Below are positions 16,866-26,263 of a stretch of DNA of 64,000 nt, piece by piece; position 1 is the first letter of the stretch, and every line of letters starts with the position of its first letter. Under the pieces are notes generated by a model, which made no database searches, had not been told where the DNA came from, and was given only the letters and a program-made list of their open reading frames with translations. The DNA is taken from positions 19,622-83,621 of the forward strand of contig NZ_JAJCIA010000018.1 in the NCBI RefSeq assembly GCF_020554845.1, given 5' to 3'. This stretch comes from Blautia faecis (GTDB lineage: Bacteria; Bacillota; Clostridia; Lachnospirales; Lachnospiraceae). A program made the translations under genes and the position numbers.

Positions 16866-16971
16866 GTGTCTGAATCCGCCTTACAAAGCGGTCACTGTCT
16901 TTTGTATACTTCATAAGAAAATCCCGCTTATTCTTTCGGAAATAATTTATAAAGGACATCTTATTTTAAAC

Positions 16972-17071
16972 AAAAAAGCCTTGTACAATTTGCTTTTCTA
17001 TCTGAAGATTCTCTATTGACTCATCTTCCAATAAGAATTTTCAGTTCTTTGCACTTTGTACAAGACCTTTT
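16972..17071 (-). terminator. Unusual long-loop terminator-like structure downstream of purH
   Basis: Outer arms 16974-16988 and 17056-17071 pair over about 13 bases around TTGTACAAG and are followed on the minus strand by six T. The 67-base interior holds a second GAAGAT/ATCTTC hairpin (17004-17009 with 17023-17028). It may be the purine operon terminator or a small structured RNA. Confidence 0.5.
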
Positions 17072-17116
17072 ATTACTTCATTTTATTATTCTGTCCAGAA
17101 TCCAATATTTTTCTTA

Positions 17117-17174
17117 AAACATGTAAAAAAACTTTCCGCAAGATGTGCGTCTCAATTGCAGGAATGATTTTTCA
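17117..17174 (+). repeat. Family B repeat, degenerate copy
   Basis: ACATGTAAAAAAACTTTCC, then GCAAGATGTGCGTCTCAATTG and GCAGGAATGATTTTTCA match the left part and right end of the full copy at 62174-62337. It lies just after the purH stop. Confidence 0.6.
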
Positions 17175-17182
17175 GCTACGAT

Positions 17183-18367
17183 TTAGTGATGGAATAATCT
17201 AATTCCGGTAAATGCCATTGCTATATTGTATTTATTGCAGGTATCGATTACGTCTGCATCTCTCACCGAACCGCCTGGCTGTGCAATATATTTCACGCCA
17301 CTTTTGTAAGCTCGCTCAATATTGTCGCTGAATGGAAAGAACGCATCAGATCCTAATGTTACATCTGTCATCTGATCCAGCCATGCTCTCTTCTCTTCCT
17401 TTGTGAAAACTGCAGGTTTCTCTGTGAATGTCTTTTCCCAGTTTCCATCCGCCAGAACATCCATATACTCATCACCAATGTAAACGTCGATAGCATTGTC
17501 GCGCTCAGCTCTTGAAATACTTTCCTTAAATGGAAGATTCAATACTTTCGGGCTTTGGCGAAGGAACCAGTTATCTGCTTTCTGTCCTGCAAGACGTGTA
17601 CAGTGAACTCTTGACTGCTGTCCTGCACCAACTCCGATTGCCTGTCCATCTTTTACATAGCATACGGAATTGGACTGGGTGTATTTCAGAATGATCAGGG
17701 AAACTTTCATATCACGCTTTGCTTCCTCAGATAATTCTTTATTTTCAGTTACGATGTTAGAAATCAGCTCATCATCAATTGCAAGCTCCTGTCTTCCCTG
17801 CTCAAAAGTAACGCCGAACACCTGCTTATGCTCTAATGGAGCCGGTACATATTCCGGATCGATCTGAATTACATTGTAGTTGCCTTTTTTCTTCTGTTTC
17901 AGAATCTCAAGTGCCTCCTCTGTATAACCAGGAGCGATCACACCGTCGGAAACTTCTCTCTTGATCAGAAGTGCTGTGTCTTTGTCACATACATCAGAAA
18001 GGGAAATAAAATCACCGAAGGAAGACATTCTGTCTGCGCCTCTTGCACGGGCATATGCACAGGCAAGTGGCGAAAAATTCTGCCAGTCCATATCCTCTAC
18101 CCAGTAAATTTTTGCAAGCGTCTCTGTGAGCGGAAGACCAATGGAAGCACCTGCCGGGGAAACATGTTTAAATGAAGTAGCTGCAGGAAGTCCGGTTGCC
18201 TTTTTCAGATCACGCACCAGCTGCCAGCCGTTAAAGGCATCCAGAAAATTAATATATCCAGGTTTTCCGGAAAGTACTTTAATTGGCAGTTCACTTCCAT
18301 CTTCCATGTATATTTTAGATGGTTTCTGATTTGGGTTACAGCCGTATTTTAATTCTAACTCTTTCAT
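17183..18367 (-). CDS. purH: Phosphoribosylaminoimidazolecarboxamide (AICAR) formyltransferase, stand-alone
   Basis: 394 residues. It corresponds only to the AICAR transformylase half of bifunctional PurH: KYGCNPNQKPSKIY, LDAFNGWQLVRDLK, ATSFKHVSPAGASIG (with the Lys-His catalytic pair) and the C-terminal AQPGGSVRDADVIDTC. It transfers a formyl group from 10-formyl-THF to AICAR. The missing cyclohydrolase step is supplied by the purO-type gene immediately upstream. ATG at 18367 follows GGAGGAG. Expressed from the ZTP-riboswitch operon. Confidence 0.95.
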   Translation of the reverse strand: MKELELKYGCNPNQKPSKIYMEDGSELPIKVLSGKPGYINFLDAFNGWQLVRDLKKATGLPAATSFKHVSPAGASIGLPLTETLAKIYWVEDMDWQNFSPLACAYARARGADRMSSFGDFISLSDVCDKDTALLIKREVSDGVIAPGYTEEALEILKQKKKGNYNVIQIDPEYVPAPLEHKQVFGVTFEQGRQELAIDDELISNIVTENKELSEEAKRDMKVSLIILKYTQSNSVCYVKDGQAIGVGAGQQSRVHCTRLAGQKADNWFLRQSPKVLNLPFKESISRAERDNAIDVYIGDEYMDVLADGNWEKTFTEKPAVFTKEEKRAWLDQMTDVTLGSDAFFPFSDNIERAYKSGVKYIAQPGGSVRDADVIDTCNKYNIAMAFTGIRLFHH

Positions 18368-18411
18368 GGTTATCTCCTCCATTTTATCTTTTAAGGTAAC
18401 GATTCAGTAGG

Positions 18412-18465
18412 TACTATTCCGTGAGGCATTCCGTTTTGTGAATATAATTTACCCAAAACGGAAAG
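18412..18465 (-). repeat. Stem-loop between purO and purH, possibly a degenerate family A remnant
   Basis: A perfect 10-base stem TTCCGTTTTG/CAAAACGGAA (18429-18438 with 18454-18463) preceded by ATTCCGTGAGGCATTCC, which resembles the TTCCGCGAGGTG module of family A. There is no T tract on the minus strand, so it is not a terminator; it may process or stabilise the transcript. Confidence 0.4.
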
Positions 18466-18473
18466 CTTTATTT

Positions 18474-19187
18474 TCAGTGATTCTTGTTGATAATTTTTGA
18501 TTCATATTTACCAGTCTCGATATCAATGTATCTCACAAAAAGTGAAACCTTATTGTCTTCATTCAGGCTCTCCCACAACATATCTGCAAACTCATCCATG
18601 TTATCCGGAATCTGAACAAGCTTCGGCTCGCCCTCAAAGCTTGGCAGCGGGTTTCCATCACATTTATAAGTATGGATAAAATGTCCCTCACCAGCCTTTG
18701 CATTCTGATATGCAAAAGTGTAACGGTTGCAGGAAGAAGGATCTCCATTATTGCTCTTTAAAATGGACATTGCATAACTGTAAGAGCCGTTCTCCACATG
18801 CATAATTCCGGAAATACGTGGTGTATAGTTTGGTGCATCTGGCTCAAACTCTCTGGAACGTAAAGACTGCTCGAAAGTGAGCTGATGATCCATTCCTTCG
18901 TAAATAGTGTCTGTCTGGTCACCGTTTGTCACGATTGTTTTATTTCCAAGTACGCGGACAGGTGCATAAATGATCAGGCTTGGATCTACCAGTTTGGAAG
19001 GGTCAAATGCCTGTGTGCGGATTCCCTCGCCATCCTCCACAAATACACGGTTTCGGCTGTTTTCACTTCTTCCCATAATAAAGTAAGCAGTAACTGCCTT
19101 CGTTCCATCAGCGCTGCGGCCAATGATGATTCCTCGTCCCGGGTAAGAATTTTCCTTCAGTTCTTTGTCCAATGCTATCATTTCCAT
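18474..19187 (-). CDS. purO: IMP cyclohydrolase, PurO-like
   Basis: About 237 residues. The segments NSYPGRGIIIGRSADG, AVTAYFIMGRSENSRNR and SLIIYAPVRVLG fit the archaeal-type IMP cyclohydrolase family (PF07826), which closes FAICAR to IMP and is unrelated to the PurH N-terminal domain. Several Clostridia use this enzyme beside a transformylase-only PurH, as seen here. ATG at 19187 is preferred because AAAGGAGA lies nine bases upstream; the longer frame has no such site. It is first gene after the ZTP riboswitch. Confidence 0.9.
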   Translation of the reverse strand: MEMIALDKELKENSYPGRGIIIGRSADGTKAVTAYFIMGRSENSRNRVFVEDGEGIRTQAFDPSKLVDPSLIIYAPVRVLGNKTIVTNGDQTDTIYEGMDHQLTFEQSLRSREFEPDAPNYTPRISGIMHVENGSYSYAMSILKSNNGDPSSCNRYTFAYQNAKAGEGHFIHTYKCDGNPLPSFEGEPKLVQIPDNMDEFADMLWESLNEDNKVSLFVRYIDIETGKYESKIINKNH

Positions 19188-19274
19188 GCAGATGTTCTCC
19201 TTTCGAAATTTACATGAGTATATTACCGCAGCCACCAGATTTTCATCAATAGTATAAATGTTGACTGCGTGTAT

Positions 19275-19316
19275 AAAAAAACGCCTGGGAAGCCTCTCTT
19301 CCAGGCTGCCCAGGCG
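19275..19316 (-). terminator. Riboswitch-controlled intrinsic terminator
   Basis: Stem 19282-19295 with 19303-19316 (CGCCTGGG-AGCCT type arms) followed by seven T on the minus strand. Its 5' arm is the same CCGCCTGGGCA that forms the aptamer pseudoknot, so ligand binding and termination exclude each other. Confidence 0.85.
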
Positions 19317-19381
19317 GTCGACACAATGATATTACTGCACTCCCTGTGGGTATTCCCACGATCCGCCAGTCATGCAGTTCT
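19307..19381 (-). ncRNA. ZTP (pfl) riboswitch
   Basis: On the minus strand: P1 CTGCA/TGCAG, the conserved GACTGGCGG internal loop, P2 GTGGG-AATA-CCCAC, AGGGAG, a variable linker, then CCGCCTGGGCA, where GGCGG and CCGCC form the pseudoknot. These are the signature elements of the ZTP/ZMP-sensing pfl motif. The ligand accumulates when 10-formyl-THF is short. Binding should prevent the overlapping terminator and turn on purO-purH, which consume ZMP. The aptamer starts at the predicted transcription start. Confidence 0.9.
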
Positions 19382-19386
19382 TTTTT

Positions 19387-19415
19387 ATACTACAATATTT
19401 TTTTCGTTATTTCAA
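19387..19415 (-). promoter_or_regulatory. Promoter of the purO-purH operon
   Basis: TTGAAA (19410-19415), 17-base spacer and TAGTAT (19387-19392), placing the start right at the 5' end of the ZTP aptamer. Confidence 0.75.
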
Positions 19416-19455
19416 GATGGGAAATCTTTTTCTTTTATGTACAATTTTTTTGTAG

Positions 19456-19510
19456 CCACTGTTCACACCCTTCGCAACAGTGCACTTCGGAATGCCTGCA
19501 TGAGCGAATT
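19456..19510 (+). repeat. Degenerate family A repeat copy
   Basis: CCACTGTTCACACCCTTCGC, AACAGTGCACTTCGG and TGCATGAGCG follow the order of the left modules of family A (TTACTGTTCACTCCGTTCAC, GCGATGCAC, GCATGA). It contains a CACTGTT/AACAGTG hairpin and lies between the amidase stop and the pur promoter. Confidence 0.4.
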
Positions 19511-19535
19511 TATGGATATAATCCGTACTCTCTTC

Positions 19536-20308
19536 TCAGGAAATCCCCATCAGGCCCTGATCTATTGTGATCTGTGCACTGATATCCGCCTTCATCCGCT
19601 CCCAGGCATCCGGATGATCCACATAATACTTGGGGCATTCCTTGCCTGTCACATCATAATGCCGGATCACCTGCTCTGAAGTCAGCCCAAATCGGGCGCA
19701 CAGCCATGCAGCCAGCTTTACTACAGAATCATAAGTTTCCTGTTCAAAAACGCCGGTATCATCTTTATGACAGCACTCAATGGAAATACTGTCCACATTC
19801 CTTGAGTTAGTCGCATAAGACATCTCCGAGGTAGGAATACACTGGATCACTTCACCCTCCAGACCTATCACAAAATGGCTGCTTACTTTCGCCTCATGGG
19901 AAATGGAAAGATTCTCAAAATAATCCCTGTTATTCTGGGCTGTAGCACCAGGATTGGCTGTATAATGAATTGCTATGTAATCTGCTCTATTCAGGGGCAG
20001 CTGAGGCCTGGAATACTCATTTGGTGTCAATAATTGTACATCTATGTAGGGAGCACCCTGGGACATCCATTCTTCCGGTCCATAATTCGTATGATCATTC
20101 GTTTCCTGGAATGTCTCTGCACTTTCCTCCTGCTTCTGTCCATTCCTTACCATCAGAAGAACCATTCCTGTCACAACCAGAAGTAAAAGAAGCACCAGTA
20201 ATGCCAGACGCTGATTTCTCTGACGGATCCTGCCACCCTTATCTGTTTTTTCTCTTTTGTTAAAAGAAGGCCGCCTTGAAAAAGACGGCCTTGCAGATTT
20301 TCTTTTCA

Positions 20309-20309
<1 letters not shown>
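19536..20309 (-). CDS. N-acetylmuramoyl-L-alanine amidase (Amidase_2/PGRP fold), membrane anchored
   Basis: 257 residues. A basic N-terminus and one transmembrane segment (about 33-54, LALLVLLLLLVVTGMVLLMV) precede an Amidase_2 domain: YIAIHYTANPGA with the first zinc histidine, SSHFVIGLEGEVIQCIP, SISIECCH and IRHYDVTGKECPKYY with the second histidine and cysteine ligand. It should cut the amide bond between N-acetylmuramic acid and L-alanine in peptidoglycan. Its ATG overlaps the guaB stop by one base (TAATG), which implies translational coupling with a metabolic gene. Confidence 0.9.
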
Positions 20310-21784
<1,475 letters not shown>

Positions 21785-21809
21785 TTATTGTGTCTTTGGT
21801 TTGTAGATT

Positions 21810-21838
21810 AGTGTAGCAAAAAACTAAAAGTGTGTCAA
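21810..21838 (-). promoter_or_regulatory. Promoter of guaB
   Basis: TTGACA (21833-21838), 17-base spacer ending TGC, TACACT (21810-21815) on the minus strand; about 40 bases before the ATG. Confidence 0.8.
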
Positions 21839-21847
21839 TCTAGTAAA

Positions 21848-22354
21848 TTAATCTAAAAATACTTTGCTCGGAGCAGTATTTCTCATGGTTTTTGCCAATA
21901 TTTCATCTGGCTCGATAATTACTTTGCAGGTATCTGCGCCATCGCGGCAGACAATTGCAAAACGCTTATGTTCCGGATTTCCGGAGGAAAAATCCTGTAC
22001 TTTCAGCTTCTGGTTGCTGTTGTAATAGTCCATTCTATGTGAGTTAAGAGGTGCCATAATATCACATTCTGTGATGTTCAGGCTTTTTACTCTTTTTCTC
22101 TTGGACTTTGCCATGATCTTGTCAATGTCAAGTTCTCCGTTTACAAACAGGTACTCAAATTCCAGATCAGTGCCTGGAAAGATAAAAAGATAGGCACAGA
22201 CTCCCAGCACAATTGCCGCGATCAGAAGCGGGGGCATGATAAACAGTCCTGCGAGTACCAGAAGCACGATCAGTGCAATGATACCGCCTTTTACCAGCCT
22301 GTCCTTTGCGGTCCGCTCTTTTTTTACAAGCAGCTCGGAATACAAATCGCTCAT
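21848..22354 (-). CDS. DUF6106-like membrane protein
   Basis: About 168 residues. A short charged N-terminus (SDLYSELLVKKERTAKDR) is followed by two closely spaced transmembrane segments (about 22-60) and a cytosolic-type C-terminal domain with LEFEYLFVNGELDIDKIMAK and SKRKRVKSLNI. This resembles the uncharacterised DUF6106 family of Clostridia; the function is unknown. ATG at 22354 has AAAGGAGA; the longer frame begins inside repeat DNA and is rejected. Confidence 0.7.
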   Translation of the reverse strand: MSDLYSELLVKKERTAKDRLVKGGIIALIVLLVLAGLFIMPPLLIAAIVLGVCAYLFIFPGTDLEFEYLFVNGELDIDKIMAKSKRKRVKSLNITECDIMAPLNSHRMDYYNSNQKLKVQDFSSGNPEHKRFAIVCRDGADTCKVIIEPDEILAKTMRNTAPSKVFLD

Positions 22355-22460
22355 ATTACAATTCTCCTTTGTTTTTTTTGCCAGCCGGCATGTTGTTTTA
22401 AGTATAACACACAAAAGTTTTCCTGTGAACATAGTTCCTGATAAAACGCGGAATATTGCC

Positions 22461-22622
22461 AGTACACAGTTACTGTTCACTCCGTTCACAGTAACGCGCT
22501 TCGCGATGCACAGAAATCATGCATTCGCATGATTTCGCGCCGCAATTCTCGGGTTTTCTGTGAACTTTGTTCACAAAAAACGCCTCGCGGAACGTTACCA
22601 GTGAACAGTACACAGTTACTGT
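22461..22622 (+). repeat. Family A palindromic repeat, near-complete copy
   Basis: The ends TACTGTTCAC and GTGAACAGTA form a terminal inverted repeat. Inside are GTTACTGT/ACAGTAAC, AAATCATGC-ATTC-GCATGATTT, TTCTCGGGTTTT and GTGAAC-TTT-GTTCAC hairpins. A 16-base direct repeat AGTACACAGTTACTGT sits at both edges (22461-22476 and 22607-22622), and a piece of another copy (GCGGAATATTGCCAGT) abuts the left edge, so copies may once have been in tandem. No coding capacity. Confidence 0.85.
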
Positions 22623-22645
22623 AAAAAATGACTTTTATTGAATGC

Positions 22646-22678
22646 AAAAGGGCCAGCGTCTTTGACACCGACCCTTTT
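22646..22678 (-). terminator. Terminator of the groESL operon
   Basis: A 15-base stem with three wobble pairs (22646-22660 with 22664-22678), three-base loop, TTTT tail on the minus strand, 67 bases after the groL stop. Confidence 0.8.
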
Positions 22679-22744
22679 GAGTTCTGAATTATACCTTCAA
22701 AAATCCATTCATGGATTTTCCGTTCTGTTTTCCGCTGCCGGAAA

Positions 22745-24373
<1,629 letters not shown>

Positions 24374-24411
24374 TCATCCTCCTGATTTCAAGTTATTTAT
24401 AAGGTTATGTC

Positions 24412-24699
<288 letters not shown>

Positions 24700-24735
24700 C
24701 TATGTCCTCCTTTAGAATTGCTTTTCTTTTCCTTG

Positions 24736-24762
24736 CTAGCACTCATTATTGCCGAGTGCTAA
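24736..24762 (-). promoter_or_regulatory. CIRCE operator (HrcA binding site)
   Basis: CTAGCACTC-N9-GAGTGCTAA, a nearly perfect inverted repeat of the CIRCE type, 40 bases before groS. HrcA binding here represses the operon until heat shock. Confidence 0.95.
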
Positions 24763-24772
24763 TCACTGTCCA

Positions 24773-24802
24773 TTATATTATTGAATTATCGTTATTTGTG
24801 CA
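24773..24802 (-). promoter_or_regulatory. Promoter of groESL
   Basis: TTGCAC (24797-24802) followed after 17 bases by TAATAT, overlapping a TATAAT three bases further on. It lies directly upstream of the CIRCE element. Confidence 0.65.
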
Positions 24803-24987
24803 ACTCTTTTCATAGTTGCATTTTTAAGTATATTCTTTTCTATTCTCTTTTATGCTCTTTTTTTCTCTTGTTTTCTCACTTTAAAAATTTTCTGAATTTT
24901 TTTCTATTTCGAAGCTTCTGAAGACTGCCTGGTAAAGTTTTTTTGTGAAATCATGAATTCCAACGAAGTTTCCTGTTATACACAAAA

Positions 24988-25091
24988 AAGAACTGCCCTC
25001 CAGAGCGTGTTTGAAAAAGCGTTCCTGCAATCTGCAACTTCACAATTTGCAGAAAGCCTTTTTCAAACACGTTCGAAGGAAAACAGTTCTT
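24988..25091 (-). terminator. codY terminator with a family B repeat inside its loop
   Basis: Outer arms AGAACTG/CAGTTCT (24989-24995 with 25084-25090), further paired through GG/CC-rich flanks, followed on the minus strand by six T. The whole interior is the family B copy 25002-25075. Confidence 0.65.
25002..25075 (+). repeat. Family B palindromic repeat, complete short copy
   Basis: A 74-base element: AGAGCGTGTTTGAAAAAGC at the left and GCCTTTTTCAAACACGTTC at the right form long inverted arms, with GCAATCTGCAA / TTTGCAG inside. Lies in the codY terminator. Confidence 0.85.
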
Positions 25092-25123
25092 CTGTACACT
25101 TGTTTATTATTTATTGAATTCAC

Positions 25124-25909
25124 TCAGGCCTTTTTATTTCTCTGGGCCTTAATCTCTTCCAATTCATCAAAGATCACTTCATTGAGAACCTTGATATAGG
25201 TTCCCTTCATACCGGATGACCGGGACTCAATAACGCCTGCGCTCTCGAACTTGCGGAGTGCATTTACGATTACTGATCTGGTAATACCTACTCTGTCTGC
25301 AATCTTGCTGGCAACAAGAATTCCCTCATCTCCGTCAAGCTCATCAAAAATGTGGATGATAGCTTCCAGTTCAGAGAAAGAAAGTGTGTTAAAAGCAGAT
25401 TTTACAACCTGTTTCTTTCGGTCTTCCTCAGCATTCTCTTCATGTACAGCCCGCATCATCTCAAGACCTACAACTGTAGTGCCGTATTCACTGACAATAA
25501 TATCCTCAATATCATATGGACGATCCTTGCGGTACATAAACACCGTTCCAAGACGTTCTCCTGCAATATCAATAGGATTGATGATTCCCTGATAGCTGCT
25601 GGAAACATGCTCAAAGCCAAGTGTCTGAAGATTCACGTTCTCTTTGGTAGATAATACCCCTAAAAAACGCTCATTCAGCAGAGGGTCAACATGACCGCCC
25701 ACCTCATCAGCTATCAGCTCCTGGATTTCCTCAACTCCCGGGCAAAAGCTTACACCAAGCACCTTGCCTTTCTTGCTGAGAACCAGGATATTAGAACTTA
25801 AAGTATCCATCAGGACCTGGCAGATATCATTAAAAACCACCTTACTGGAACTGCTGTTATGGAGAAGTTTATTGATTTTTCTTGTTTTATCAAGTAACTG
25901 AACGCTCAT
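25124..25909 (-). CDS. codY: GTP- and branched-chain-amino-acid-sensing global repressor CodY
   Basis: 261 residues, normal length. The N-terminal GAF domain (LLDKTRKINKLLHN to about 150) binds isoleucine/valine, and the C-terminal winged helix carries IADRVGITRSVIVNALRKFESAGVIES, almost identical to known CodY recognition helices. It represses amino-acid uptake and synthesis genes during nutrient sufficiency. Its own promoter carries a CodY box (26102-26116), suggesting autoregulation. It follows topA in the usual comM-dprA-topA-codY order, with a separate promoter. Confidence 0.98.
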   Translation of the reverse strand: MSVQLLDKTRKINKLLHNSSSSKVVFNDICQVLMDTLSSNILVLSKKGKVLGVSFCPGVEEIQELIADEVGGHVDPLLNERFLGVLSTKENVNLQTLGFEHVSSSYQGIINPIDIAGERLGTVFMYRKDRPYDIEDIIVSEYGTTVVGLEMMRAVHEENAEEDRKKQVVKSAFNTLSFSELEAIIHIFDELDGDEGILVASKIADRVGITRSVIVNALRKFESAGVIESRSSGMKGTYIKVLNEVIFDELEEIKAQRNKKA

Positions 25910-25937
25910 TTTGTCCTCCCTTCGCTTTTGTTACATG

Positions 25938-26022
25938 AGAGCCTGTTTGAAAACCCACTCCCGCAATCTGTACGCTCCACTTTGCAGGAGATTTTGCAGA
26001 AAGCATTTTTCAGGCATGCTCT
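25938..26022 (+). repeat. Family B palindromic repeat in the codY leader
   Basis: An 85-base copy from AGAGCCTGTTTGAAAA to TTTTTCAGGCATGCTCT, with CCCGCAATCTGTACGCTCCA and GCAGGAGATTTTGCAG inside. It lies between the codY promoter and ATG, so it would be transcribed as a hairpin in the codY 5' leader. Confidence 0.8.
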
Positions 26023-26041
26023 GACTTTACCTGTTATTCTA

Positions 26042-26070
26042 ATACTACACGTTTTTCAAACTATTTACAA
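26042..26070 (-). promoter_or_regulatory. Promoter of codY
   Basis: TTGTAA (26065-26070), 17-base spacer ending GTG, TAGTAT (26042-26047) on the minus strand. The spacer is one copy of an 18-base direct repeat (26048-26065; second copy 26118-26135, one mismatch). Confidence 0.65.
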
Positions 26071-26101
26071 GCTATTTTTTACTATTTTTCAATTTTGTTT
26101 A

Positions 26102-26116
26102 GCTTTTCTGAAAATA
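26102..26116 (-). promoter_or_regulatory. CodY box upstream of codY
   Basis: The plus-strand 15-mer GCTTTTCTGAAAATA matches the AATTTTCWGAAAATT consensus at 12 of 15 positions, including the full TTTTCTGAAAAT core. It is about 32 bases upstream of the -35. Confidence 0.65.
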
Positions 26117-26173
26117 TCACGTTTTTGAAACTATTCATCAAACAATGGAAGTAATAGAGCTTTTATTTAAAAA

Positions 26174-26212
26174 ATCCCCTGCAAAACATAATACATCTGC
26201 CTTGCAGGGGAT
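26174..26212 (-). terminator. Terminator of the comM-dprA-topA run
   Basis: Perfect 11-base stem ATCCCCTGCAA/TTGCAGGGGAT (26174-26184 with 26202-26212), with a TTTT-rich tail on the minus strand, about 50 bases after topA. Confidence 0.9.
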
Positions 26213-26234
26213 CTTTCCCGAAAACTTCTTAATT

Positions 26235-26261
26235 TGTTACTGTTCGCGAGCTTCACAGCAA
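26235..26261 (-). repeat. Family A repeat, core hairpin only
   Basis: GTTACTGTTCGCGAGCTTCA followed by CAGCAAC is the terminal module of family A, three bases after the topA stop. Confidence 0.6.
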
Positions 26262-26263
26262 CC

